This document shows, one piece after another, positions 51,545-59,948 of a stretch of DNA of 64,000 nt (its first letter is position 1; each line of letters starts with the position of its first letter). The translations under genes and the position numbers were made by a program. The stretch covers positions 249,319 to 313,318 of the forward strand of contig NZ_MUGS01000005.1 in the NCBI RefSeq assembly GCF_002222055.1, in the 5' to 3' direction. The DNA comes from Flavobacterium araucananum. Its GTDB lineage: Bacteria > Bacteroidota > Bacteroidia > Flavobacteriales > Flavobacteriaceae. The notes under the pieces are model-generated. The model had not been told where the DNA came from. It saw nothing but the letters and a program-made list of their open reading frames with translations, and ran no database searches.

Positions 51545-52624
51545 TCACAAATTAAATATCTTATAACTCTGATGCGTCGATTTTACAATCGCTTCGGTAC
51601 GTTCCGGATGTGTGTCCGAAATAAAAAGTTGTCCAAAAGTTTCGCTATTGACCATTTCGATAATTTTGGCAACACGGGTTTCGTCCAGTTTGTCAAAAAT
51701 ATCATCAAAAAGCAGTAACGGTTTTACGCCACTTTGTTTCTTTAAAAATTCAAACTGAGCCAATTTTAAAGCAATCAAAAAAGATTTTTGCTGCCCTTGT
51801 GATCCAAATTTTTTTATAGGATATGAATCAATTTCAAAAGATAAATCGTCTTTATGGATTCCAACACTTGTATAATGCAGGGCACGATCTTTATTAATGT
51901 TTTCCTGTAAAAGTTTTAAAAGGTCTTTTTCGAACAAATGGCTTTCGTAAACCAGTTGTACCGTTTCTTCAGATCCTGTTATGGCTTGATGATGTACATT
52001 GAATATAGGTATAAACTGTTCCAGGAAATTTTTTCTTTTTTCAAAAATCGATTGTCCAAAACTATTTAGTTGCTCATTATATATAGATAAGGTATCGTTG
52101 TCGAAAGTATGATTGAGTGCAAAATACTTTAACAAAGCGTTTCGTTGCACGATTACTTTTTGATATTGAATAAGCTGATGCAGGTATGTTGAGTCTAATT
52201 GCGAAATCACGCTGTCCATAAATTTACGGCGTGTTTCGCTTCCTTCGACAATTAAATCACGATCAGCCGGAGAAATAATAACTAACGGAATAAAACCAAT
52301 ATGGTCAGAGAATTTGTCGTAAGCCTTACCGTTTCTCTTTAAGATTTTTTTTTGCCCTTTTTTTAAACTGCAAACAATTTGTTCTGTTCTGTTATTTTTT
52401 TCCAATTCGGCATCAATTACAAAAAACTCTTCTCCGTGTTTGATATTTTGCACGGCCAACGGATTAAAATAACTTTTTCCGTACGCTAAATGATAGATTG
52501 CATCAAGCACATTGGTTTTTCCAATTCCGTTTTTGCCAACAAAACAATTGATCTTGCGGTCAAAATCAAAACTAGCCTCGGAGAAATTTTTATAATTGAA
52601 TAAAGAAATTTTGTTTAAATACAT
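51545..52624 (-). CDS. recF: DNA replication/repair protein RecF
   Basis: 359 aa from ATG 52624 ([20 protein letters not shown]); an earlier in-frame Met adds residues the family lacks. Walker [24 protein letters not shown]-type middle, [18 protein letters not shown] (ABC signature region) and Walker [19 protein letters not shown]-like ATPase that loads RecA at gaps with RecO and RecR. dnaA, dnaN and gyrB are not in the window, so this is not the classical origin cluster. Monocistronic. Confidence 0.95.
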   Translation of the reverse strand: MYLNKISLFNYKNFSEASFDFDRKINCFVGKNGIGKTNVLDAIYHLAYGKSYFNPLAVQNIKHGEEFFVIDAELEKNNRTEQIVCSLKKGQKKILKRNGKAYDKFSDHIGFIPLVIISPADRDLIVEGSETRRKFMDSVISQLDSTYLHQLIQYQKVIVQRNALLKYFALNHTFDNDTLSIYNEQLNSFGQSIFEKRKNFLEQFIPIFNVHHQAITGSEETVQLVYESHLFEKDLLKLLQENINKDRALHYTSVGIHKDDLSFEIDSYPIKKFGSQGQQKSFLIALKLAQFEFLKKQSGVKPLLLFDDIFDKLDETRVAKIIEMVNSETFGQLFISDTHPERTEAIVKSTHQSYKIFNL

Positions 52625-52969
52625 TTTTTTTGAAACTGTAATGATAAAAATTGACATTTCCAGATTATGGCTTTATCGGGCAGATTGGATTTTTCTGCTC
52701 CTGATGAAAAGATTAAAAAGGATTTTGTTCAGCAAATTTAATTTAATAAATGCTTAATTTAGGAGAATCTGTAAAATCTGTGGTTAAAAATTGCTTTTAC
52801 CACATTGTCAAGTCATACTAAGGAGAAAATAAGAAGGTATGAATTATTGAAAAATCTCCAAATAATTAGGCTTTTAGATAATTTCATGCCCAATTATTTC
52901 GCTGTAAAACAGGGAGAAGTGCCTGTTTAGTGAATTATTTTTTTAAAACAGATATAAATTTGCTTTTTT
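52625..52969. other. Gene-free divergent region recF/TPR gene
   Basis: AT-rich. Contains the fragment TAAAATCTGTGGTTAAAAATTGC (52768-52795), a single arm of the GCCACAGATT family. No ORF or RNA recognised. Confidence 0.55.
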
Positions 52970-53001
52970 TTGCTTTAGTTTCAATAAAAATTTTATTTTT
53001 G
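52970..53001 (+). promoter_or_regulatory. Promoter of the TPR protein gene
   Basis: TTG (52970-52972), 21-nt spacer, TATTTTTG (52994-53001), 22 nt before the ATG: a good Bacteroidota promoter match. Confidence 0.65.
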
Positions 53002-53023
53002 CCGTTCACTAAATTAATTTTAA

Positions 53024-53803
53024 ATGGCTACTTACAATAAAAGAGGATATAAAGCACCAAAGGAAAAGGAAGTTAAAGAAGTAAATGAAGAACAACAGGT
53101 AATTATTGATGAAAAAGACAGCACAACAGCTGGTGTTTTTTCTAAATTAGATGAAACTGCTTCAAGAACTGAGGATTGGGTTGCTAAAAATCAAAAAATC
53201 ATTATTGGTTTAGTAGCCGGTATTGCAGTTGCTACTATTGGATATTTGGCTTACCAAAAATTTATCGAAGCACCTAAGCAAGACGAAGCTGCAAACGAAA
53301 TGTTTGTTGCTCAACAAAATTTTGATAAAGCGACTAGCGGTGTAGCTAGCGATTCGTTATACAAATTAGCATTGAATGGTTCTGAAGGTAAATTTGGATT
53401 CGTAAAAATTGCTGATGAATATTCTGGTACTGATGCTGGAAATTTAGCAAACTATTATGCGGGTATGGCCTATTTGAATACCGGTAAATTTGATGATGCT
53501 ATTAAGTATTTAGGGAACTTTAAATCTAAAGAAGCTATCGTAAATGCTTTGGCTATTGGTGGAATTGGAGATGCTTATTCTCAAAAAAACCAACAAAAAG
53601 AGGCTTTAGACTATTATGTAAAAGCAGCTGAATCTAACAAAAACGATTTTACAACACCTCGTTTCTTGTTAAAAGCAGGTAAAACAGCTTTGGCATTAGG
53701 TCAAAAAGAAGACGCTCTGAAATATTTTACAGATATCAAAGAAAACTACGATACAACTCCTGAAGCAGCTTCTGTTGATGTATTGATTGGATTGGCACAA
53801 TAA
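53024..53803 (+). CDS. Membrane-anchored TPR protein (YfgM-like)
   Basis: 259 aa. Charged cytoplasmic N-terminus, one membrane helix (IIIGLVAGIAVATIGYLAY, residues ~65-85), then periplasmic TPR-type repeats (FDDAIKYLGNFKSKEAIVNA, KEALDYYVKAAESNKND, EDALKYFTDIKENYDTTPEA). The layout is that of YfgM/TPR_21 proteins, which assist periplasmic folding at the Sec translocon in Enterobacteria. It precedes ribH by 87 nt on the same strand; an operon is possible. Confidence 0.82.
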   Translation: MATYNKRGYKAPKEKEVKEVNEEQQVIIDEKDSTTAGVFSKLDETASRTEDWVAKNQKIIIGLVAGIAVATIGYLAYQKFIEAPKQDEAANEMFVAQQNFDKATSGVASDSLYKLALNGSEGKFGFVKIADEYSGTDAGNLANYYAGMAYLNTGKFDDAIKYLGNFKSKEAIVNALAIGGIGDAYSQKNQQKEALDYYVKAAESNKNDFTTPRFLLKAGKTALALGQKEDALKYFTDIKENYDTTPEAASVDVLIGLAQ

Positions 53804-53890
53804 AAGTATTAGATTTAAGATTTAAGATTGTAGATTTGTATTTCAGAATCTGAAATCTAAAATCTAATATCTAAAATTTAAAATATACAG

Positions 53891-54463
53891 ATGGCTACGG
53901 AAAATAAAAATTTATCAGAATACGATAAAAACACGATCCCAAATGCGAAAGACTTTCGATTTGGGATTGTTGTTTCTGAATGGAATGAAACTATAACCGA
54001 AGGACTTTACAATGGCGCTCTTGATGCCTTAATTGATAATGAAGTTCCGGCTCAACAAATTATTCGCTGGAATGTTCCGGGAAGTTTTGAGCTAATTTAT
54101 GGTGCAAAAAAAATGTTGCAAACGCAAAATGTTGATGCAGTTATTGTAATTGGATGTGTAATTCAGGGACAAACCAAGCATTTTGATTTTGTATGCGAAG
54201 GTGTAACGCAGGGAATTAAAGATTTGAATGTTCAGACTGATATTCCTGTTATTTTTTGTGTTCTTACAGATAATAATATACAACAGTCTATTGACAGAAG
54301 TGGAGGGATTCACGGAAACAAAGGGACCGAAGCAGCAATTGCAGCAATAAAAATGGCTTATATTCGCCAACAAGCTTCAATGTCGCACCCGTTTAACCAA
54401 CCTTTGTTGTCTTCTGGAGCAATCCAAATAGAAGAAACTCCAATAAAGATTGATAAAGAGTAA
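53891..54463 (+). CDS. ribH: 6,7-dimethyl-8-ribityllumazine synthase
   Basis: 190 aa; typical family length is ~155, and the extra residues form a C-terminal tail (PFNQPLLSSGAIQIEETPI). Motifs: FRFGIVVSEWNETITEGLYN, VPGSFELIYGAKKM, GCVIQGQTKHFDFVCEGVTQ (catalytic His) and DRSGGIHGNKGTEAA. Condenses the pyrimidinedione with dihydroxybutanone phosphate in riboflavin synthesis. No other rib genes are nearby and no FMN riboswitch is recognised upstream. Confidence 0.95.
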   Translation: MATENKNLSEYDKNTIPNAKDFRFGIVVSEWNETITEGLYNGALDALIDNEVPAQQIIRWNVPGSFELIYGAKKMLQTQNVDAVIVIGCVIQGQTKHFDFVCEGVTQGIKDLNVQTDIPVIFCVLTDNNIQQSIDRSGGIHGNKGTEAAIAAIKMAYIRQQASMSHPFNQPLLSSGAIQIEETPIKIDKE

Positions 54464-54486
54464 AACACATTTGTTTTAAAAATATT

Positions 54487-54524
54487 AAAACCTGTACTGT
54501 GTAAAATAGTACAGGTTTTTTGTT
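54487..54524 (+). terminator. Terminator of ribH
   Basis: AAAACCTGTACT (54487-54498) pairs with AGTACAGGTTTT (54508-54519), then more T. Confidence 0.9.
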
Positions 54525-54567
54525 TTTTTTATGATAACACTTATTCTAAAAGCCAAGAGAAATTCAT

Positions 54568-54575
54568 TAAATTTG
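54568..54575 (+). promoter_or_regulatory. Candidate mutL -7 element
   Basis: TAAATTTG fits TAnnTTTG, 51 nt before the ATG. No clear -33 TTG. Confidence 0.4.
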
Positions 54576-54626
54576 TACTTCTTGGTTTGAAAATTTAAAC
54601 CTTAACCTTTTAATTATTTTTTCTTA

Positions 54627-56531
54627 ATGTCGAGTATAATTCAATTACTGCCTGATCACGTTGCTAACCAAATTGCCGCTGGAGAGGTGGTTCAAAGACC
54701 TGCTTCAGTCGTAAAAGAGCTGTTAGAGAATGCCGTTGATGCTAAAGCAACTGACATTAAGTTGATTATAAAAGATGCCGGAAAATCATTGGTACAGGTT
54801 ATCGATAATGGGTTAGGAATGAGTGTGACCGATGCACGTTTGTGCTTTGAGCGTCATGCTACGTCAAAGATTCGTAAAGCCGAAGATTTGTTTTCATTGC
54901 ATACCAAAGGTTTTCGCGGAGAAGCACTGGCATCTATTGCGGCAATTGCACACATGGAAATGAAAACCAGGCAGGATCAGGAAGAGTTAGGGACGCATAT
55001 TATAATCGAAGGCAGTAAATTTGTCTCTCAGGAAGTGGCAGTTTTGCCTAAAGGCACTTCGTTTGCTGTCAAAAATTTGTTTTTTAATATTCCCGCCCGT
55101 CGTAATTTCTTAAAATCAGATACGGTTGAATTTCGCCATGTTATGGATGAGTTTCAGCGTGTAGCCCTGGCACATCCTAATATTCATTTTACATTTTATC
55201 ATAACGGAAGCGAGATGTATAATTTGCCCGGGGCAGGATATCGTCAGCGTATTGTTGGGATTATGTCCGGTAAAACCAATGAAAAATTGGTTCCGGTTAA
55301 CGAGGATACAGAGATTATCAATGTTCAGGGATTTGTTTGCAAACCTGAGTTTGCAAAGAAAAACAGGGGAGAGCAATTCTTTTTTGTAAACGATCGATTT
55401 ATTAAAAGTGGTTATTTGCATCATGCTGTAATGGCGGCTTATGACGGACTTTTGAAAGATGGTTCTCAGCCAAGTTATTTCTTGTATCTGCAAGTTCCGC
55501 CAAACACAATCGATATCAATATTCATCCTACAAAAACAGAAATTAAGTTTGATGATGAGCAAGCTTTGTATGCTATTTTAAGAGCTTCGATCAAACATAG
55601 TTTAGGGCAATTTAATGTGTCGCCTGTTCTTGATTTTGATCGTGATGCCAATTTAGATACACCATACCATTATAAAGATTTAGAAGGTGAAACGCCTACG
55701 ATTCAGGTCGACGGAACTTTTAATCCCTTTACGGATGATAAAACCAATCAGCATTATTCTAAAGCGGGTTCAGGATCCGGTTCCGGTTTTAGTTCCGGGT
55801 CAGGATCTGGTTCTTATTCTGGCTATAATAAAAGAGTTGAACCCACAACAAGCTGGGAAAGTTTGTATGTAGGTTTAGAAACCGATACTATCGAAAGTTC
55901 GCCTTTTACATTCGAAAATGAAGAAGTTACTTCGTCTTTGTTTAACGATCATGAGATCGAGCAAACAAGTCAGGGAACGTACCAAATTCATAAAAAATAT
56001 ATCGTTTCGCCTATAAAATCCGGAATGGTAATTGTCGATCAGCAACGCGCACATCAACGAATTTTGTACGAACAATTTTTGTTGAATATGACTGTAAATC
56101 AGGCTTCAAGTCAGCAATTGTTGTTTCCTTTGGATTTGTTTTATTCTTCAGATGAAATGACGTTGATCGAAGAGTTAAAGCCTTCTTTAGAAACAACAGG
56201 TTTTGTTTTTGAAGAAGCAAAATTGGATCATATCGTTATTTCGGGAATTCCGGTAAATATTACCGAGAGCGAAGTTTCGATGGTAATAGAGCAATTGTTA
56301 AGCGATTTGCAAGACGGAATCCCGGCGAGTAGTTACAGTCAGAATGATACAATAGCCAAATCGATGGCCAAAAGTCTGGCGGTTAAAACAGGATCGTATT
56401 TAACCGAGAAAGAACAAGATAACTTAGTAAACGGTTTGTTTGCTTGTAAAGATCCAAATATTTCACCTTTTCAAAAACCAACCTTCATCACCATGCGTGT
56501 TGAAGATATAGATAAAAAGTTTGCCTTATGA
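54627..56531 (+). CDS. mutL: DNA mismatch repair protein MutL with degenerate endonuclease motifs
   Basis: 634 aa. GHKL ATPase: ELLENAVDAKATDI, IDNGLGM and FRGEALASIAAI (residues ~35-105). A Gly/Ser linker lies at 55765-55825. The C-terminal domain has VDQQRAHQRILYE where endonuclease MutL proteins carry DQHAxxERxxYE, and SPFQKP where they carry CPHGRP; the upstream ACR segment also lacks Cys. All metal ligands appear lost. In MutH-less bacteria MutL is normally the nicking enzyme, so the strand-incision step is unexplained. Overlaps the rhomboid gene by 4 nt (ATGA), so translation is coupled. Confidence 0.93.
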   Translation: MSSIIQLLPDHVANQIAAGEVVQRPASVVKELLENAVDAKATDIKLIIKDAGKSLVQVIDNGLGMSVTDARLCFERHATSKIRKAEDLFSLHTKGFRGEALASIAAIAHMEMKTRQDQEELGTHIIIEGSKFVSQEVAVLPKGTSFAVKNLFFNIPARRNFLKSDTVEFRHVMDEFQRVALAHPNIHFTFYHNGSEMYNLPGAGYRQRIVGIMSGKTNEKLVPVNEDTEIINVQGFVCKPEFAKKNRGEQFFFVNDRFIKSGYLHHAVMAAYDGLLKDGSQPSYFLYLQVPPNTIDINIHPTKTEIKFDDEQALYAILRASIKHSLGQFNVSPVLDFDRDANLDTPYHYKDLEGETPTIQVDGTFNPFTDDKTNQHYSKAGSGSGSGFSSGSGSGSYSGYNKRVEPTTSWESLYVGLETDTIESSPFTFENEEVTSSLFNDHEIEQTSQGTYQIHKKYIVSPIKSGMVIVDQQRAHQRILYEQFLLNMTVNQASSQQLLFPLDLFYSSDEMTLIEELKPSLETTGFVFEEAKLDHIVISGIPVNITESEVSMVIEQLLSDLQDGIPASSYSQNDTIAKSMAKSLAVKTGSYLTEKEQDNLVNGLFACKDPNISPFQKPTFITMRVEDIDKKFAL

Positions 56532-57277
56532 TGAAAATAACTCCCGTAGTAAAACAATTATTGATAATCAATATTATATTCTTTATTGGTTCTCAGTTAG
56601 TACCGGTATCGGAGCAATATTTTGCTTTGTTTTTTCCTGAGAATCCTGCATTTAAAATCTGGCAGCCCCTTACTCACATGTTTATGCATGGCGGTTTTGC
56701 CCATATTGCGTTCAACATGTTTGCTTTGTATTCGTTTGGTTCGACACTGGAGCATTTTTGGGGAGGGAAAAAATTCTTGTTTTTCTATATTTCATGTGGT
56801 TTAGGCGCCGCTTTAGTCAATTTTGCGGTTAACTATTATTTCTATCAGGATGCAATGAACACATTGATTGCGAATGGTTTTAATAAAACGCAGATTTTGC
56901 AATTATTGAATGAGAATAAAATGGACACGAGATGGCAACAATTATTAACAGCCTCTGAGCTTAGACATTTTTATGATGCTTATTTTGGATCTGTTATTGG
57001 GGCATCCGGAGCTGTTTATGGTTTACTTGTAGCCTTTACGTTTATGTTTCCAAATGCTGAACTGGGTATTATGTTTATACCAATTCCTATAAAAGCAAAA
57101 TATTTTGTTCCAATCTACATGTTATTGTTCGATGGTTTCTTTGGTATTTTTGGTAGTTCGTTTATGGGAATTGAATCCGGAATAGCGCATTATGCACATA
57201 TTGGTGGTGCTTTGTTTGGTTTTTTAATCATGTGGTACTGGAAAAAGAATCAGTTTAATAGTAATCGTTGGAATTAA
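56528..57277 (+). CDS. Rhomboid family intramembrane serine protease (first copy)
   Basis: 249 aa, six or more membrane helices. Catalytic Ser in GASGAVYGLLVAF and His in AHYAHIGGALFGF, so the Ser-His dyad is intact; the first loop has a His/Asn-rich FMHGGFAHIAFNMFALYSFG. An insert of ~45 residues (FYQDAMNTLIANGFNKTQIL and following) sits before the Ser helix. Cleaves membrane proteins in the bilayer; substrates unknown. The ATG overlaps the mutL stop. Confidence 0.9.
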   Translation: MMKITPVVKQLLIINIIFFIGSQLVPVSEQYFALFFPENPAFKIWQPLTHMFMHGGFAHIAFNMFALYSFGSTLEHFWGGKKFLFFYISCGLGAALVNFAVNYYFYQDAMNTLIANGFNKTQILQLLNENKMDTRWQQLLTASELRHFYDAYFGSVIGASGAVYGLLVAFTFMFPNAELGIMFIPIPIKAKYFVPIYMLLFDGFFGIFGSSFMGIESGIAHYAHIGGALFGFLIMWYWKKNQFNSNRWN

Positions 57278-57321
57278 TTTTTAATTTTAATATCGGAAAA
57301 TAAAAACCAAAAGATACTAAT

Positions 57322-58185
57322 ATGAATATTCTTGACGATTTAAAACTACAATATAGATTGGGCGGCATTGCAATGCGTGTTATTTACTGGAACGTTGCTT
57401 GTTTTGCGATCTCATTAGTATTCTTTTATCAATATTCAGGAGGAGGTTTTGTTTATCCAAATTGGTTGGCGTTATCATCAGACCCCAACGTGTTTTTGTT
57501 TAAGCCCTGGACATTTTTAACGTACGCATTTTTTCATGCATCATTCTGGCATTTATTGTTTAATATGATGGTTTTGAATTTTGCCAGTAATTTGTTTTTG
57601 ACATTTTTTACACAGAAACAATATTTAGGTTTGTACCTTTTAGGGGCGATTTTTTCTGGTGTAGCTTTTGCTTTAAGTTATTATTTTTTAAATATTTCGG
57701 CTCCTATTATTGGGGCTTCGGCTGCGATAATGTCTGTTTTGGTTGCGGTTACAACCTACCAGCCTTTAATGAATGTGCGCCTGTTGCTTATTGGCAATGT
57801 TAAGCTTTGGCATATTACGGCCGTAATTTTGGTTCTTGATTTAATGCAGTTCCGTTTAGATAATACCGGCGGTCACATTTCGCATTTGGCGGGTGCTCTT
57901 TTTGGTTTTATTTACATAAAGTTACTTCAAAATGGTACAGATTTAAGCATTGTTATTTCCAGAACATTAGATTTTTTTACCAATCTATTTAAAAAATCCC
58001 CTTCGACCCCTTTCAAAAAAGTTCATAAGAATTATAAAAAACCTACAGAAAAAGTTACATCAAGAATTGTTGCGAAAGATAAAACGCAACAGCAAATAGA
58101 TGAAATTTTAGATAAAATTAGCCAATCCGGTTATGATTGTCTGACAAAAGAAGAAAAAGAGTTTTTATTTAAAGCTGGAAAATAA
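57322..58185 (+). CDS. Rhomboid family intramembrane serine protease (second copy)
   Basis: 287 aa with six membrane helices and a basic cytoplasmic C-terminal tail (~60 residues, KKSPSTPFKKVHKNYKKPTE, ending IDEILDKISQSGYDCLTKEE). Catalytic Ser in IIGASAAIMSVLVAV (Ala in place of the usual Gly after Ser) and His in GGHISHLAGALFGF. It lies 44 nt behind the first rhomboid, which suggests a tandem pair in one operon with mutL and the following EEP gene. Confidence 0.9.
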   Translation: MNILDDLKLQYRLGGIAMRVIYWNVACFAISLVFFYQYSGGGFVYPNWLALSSDPNVFLFKPWTFLTYAFFHASFWHLLFNMMVLNFASNLFLTFFTQKQYLGLYLLGAIFSGVAFALSYYFLNISAPIIGASAAIMSVLVAVTTYQPLMNVRLLLIGNVKLWHITAVILVLDLMQFRLDNTGGHISHLAGALFGFIYIKLLQNGTDLSIVISRTLDFFTNLFKKSPSTPFKKVHKNYKKPTEKVTSRIVAKDKTQQQIDEILDKISQSGYDCLTKEEKEFLFKAGK

Positions 58186-58203
58186 TCCTTTTAGCATAGA
58201 AAT

Positions 58204-59250
58204 ATGAAAAACCTTTCGTGGTTTAATAAAATAATGTTCTTTTTGAATATAGTGCTAACTGTAGTGACATTTAGTATTTATATTTTACCTTTTTTAGCAC
58301 CTAAAAGTTTTCCGCTTTTATCGGTGCTCACGCTCTTTATGCCCGCCTTTTTTGTACTCAATGGCTTGTTCTTTGTCTATTGGGCAATTCAGTTTAAAAA
58401 ACGCCTTATTTTATCTGGTTTGGTTTTGTTGACCGGAATTACATTTATAAGCAAGTTTTATAAATTCTCGGCCAAAGAATATGTAAAAGATGAAAAGGAC
58501 TTTTCTATAATGAGTTATAATGTGCGTCTCTTTAATGTGTTTAAATGGTTGGATCGTGATGATATACCATCTAATATTAAAGCTTTTATCGACGAAAAAG
58601 ATCCGGATATAATCTGTATTCAGGAATACTCAAACTCTGCTCATATCGACTTAAAAGTATATCCGCATCGTTATATTTTTATTGATGGAAACCAGATTAA
58701 AACAGGACAGGCTATTTTTTCTAAATTCCCTATTCTGTACGAAGGAAATATTGTTTTTCCCAATTCAGACAATAATGTAATCTATGCAGATATAAAACGT
58801 GGTAAAGATATCATCAGGGTCTACAATATGCACTTGCAATCGATCAAAATTTCGCCTGATGTAACAGATATTTCGAATAATATTGACAATGTTAATCAGG
58901 AAAAATCACAGCTTATTTATACCAGAATAAGCAAGGGGTTCAGGCAACAACAAGAACAGGCAGAGATTTTTAAAGAAAATATTAAAGAATGCAAGAATCC
59001 AATTATTATTTGTGGAGACATGAATAATAGTCCGTTTTCGTATGTTTACCGAAGCATAAAAGGAAAGTTGAAAGATGCTTTTGAAGAAGCAGGACAAGGT
59101 TTTGGAGCCACGTATAAGTTTCGATATTATCCCGCCCGAATTGACTATATTTTTACAGACAGTAAAATGAAAGTGAAACAATTTGAAAGCTTTTCTGATT
59201 TCGAAAATTCAGATCACTATCCCATCATGACCAGACTTTCGATGGAGTAA
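58204..59250 (+). CDS. Membrane-anchored endonuclease/exonuclease/phosphatase (EEP) domain protein
   Basis: 348 aa. Three N-terminal membrane helices (residues ~8-95), then an EEP domain: SIMSYNVRLFN, the metal Glu in IICIQEYSN, MHLQSIK, ICGDMNNSPFS and ENSDHYPIMTR at the end, a complete catalytic set. This fold includes nucleases, inositol phosphatases and sphingomyelinases; the membrane anchor and no nucleotide cue leave the substrate open. Starts 18 nt after the second rhomboid, probably in the same operon. Confidence 0.9.
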   Translation: MKNLSWFNKIMFFLNIVLTVVTFSIYILPFLAPKSFPLLSVLTLFMPAFFVLNGLFFVYWAIQFKKRLILSGLVLLTGITFISKFYKFSAKEYVKDEKDFSIMSYNVRLFNVFKWLDRDDIPSNIKAFIDEKDPDIICIQEYSNSAHIDLKVYPHRYIFIDGNQIKTGQAIFSKFPILYEGNIVFPNSDNNVIYADIKRGKDIIRVYNMHLQSIKISPDVTDISNNIDNVNQEKSQLIYTRISKGFRQQQEQAEIFKENIKECKNPIIICGDMNNSPFSYVYRSIKGKLKDAFEEAGQGFGATYKFRYYPARIDYIFTDSKMKVKQFESFSDFENSDHYPIMTRLSME

Positions 59251-59255
59251 GAAAC

Positions 59256-59870
59256 TTAAACTAGTTTTTGTGATTTTAAATAATCCATAGCAAATTTACC
59301 TTCGTTAAAAAGTAAATCCAATACACTTAAATTGTTGATAAAACCGTGTTTATCATCAAAAACCTGTGTGTATTTTTCGAACGAATTAGAATCTTTTTTT
59401 CCATTTGCCAGCATTCTGAAATCCAGAACATTTTCTGTTTCGGCAAAGTATTCAGTAGTTTTATCGTATACTAATTTCATTCGTAAACACTTTGTCAGGA
59501 TGTCCAGAACGTCCAGATTTAAATCCATTAAAAAAGTATGTTGTTTTTCGAAAACAGGACGAATGTCATCTTCAAAAAACTCAAAAAAAGGAGAACTCCT
59601 ATATCCGGCTTCCAAGGATTTGAAATGTTGTTTCTGCCAGTCAAATTCATTTTCAATACGAACATCTTTTGTTTTTTGATGTGGTGTTTTCGAATGTTTG
59701 ACCGGGATATTCAGTAGTTGAATTCCGTTTGGACTATAGATATAAGCGCGGTTTCTATTGGTTTGTTTCTGAAAATTATCTTCCATTTCAAAAGTAATAT
59801 TTTCAGATTGTGCGATAACTGCAAAGTGGCTAATCGACGGAAAATAAGTAGGAAGTAATAGTGCGTTCAT
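59256..59870 (-). CDS. WbqC-family protein
   Basis: 204 aa. LLPTYFPSISHFAVIAQSEN, NRAYIYSPNGIQLLNIPVKH and YRSSPFFEFFEDDIRPVFEK are typical of the WbqC family, which is often found in polysaccharide clusters but has no settled activity. Here it is the last gene of the parAB-dapB-lepB run, an arrangement I know from other Flavobacteria. Confidence 0.88.
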   Translation of the reverse strand: MNALLLPTYFPSISHFAVIAQSENITFEMEDNFQKQTNRNRAYIYSPNGIQLLNIPVKHSKTPHQKTKDVRIENEFDWQKQHFKSLEAGYRSSPFFEFFEDDIRPVFEKQHTFLMDLNLDVLDILTKCLRMKLVYDKTTEYFAETENVLDFRMLANGKKDSNSFEKYTQVFDDKHGFINNLSVLDLLFNEGKFAMDYLKSQKLV

Positions 59871-59948
59871 TTTGATTTTAGTTTAATCGGTAAATCGTTC
59901 TTTTTAAGAGACGATTAAACGATTTATCAGTTCAACGAATTAACGTTT

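Noticed and set aside
51500..51718. 72-codon plus-strand ORF opposite the recF 3' end
   Set aside because: Lies antisense to the conserved recF C-terminus and a palindrome; shadow ORF.
51545..53023. Replication origin near recF
   Set aside because: No dnaA, dnaN or gyrB and no cluster of DnaA boxes seen; recF is often unlinked from the origin in this phylum.
53804..53890. FMN riboswitch upstream of ribH
   Set aside because: The 87-nt gap is an AT-rich run of AGATTT/AAATCT words without the conserved RFN-element sequence blocks.
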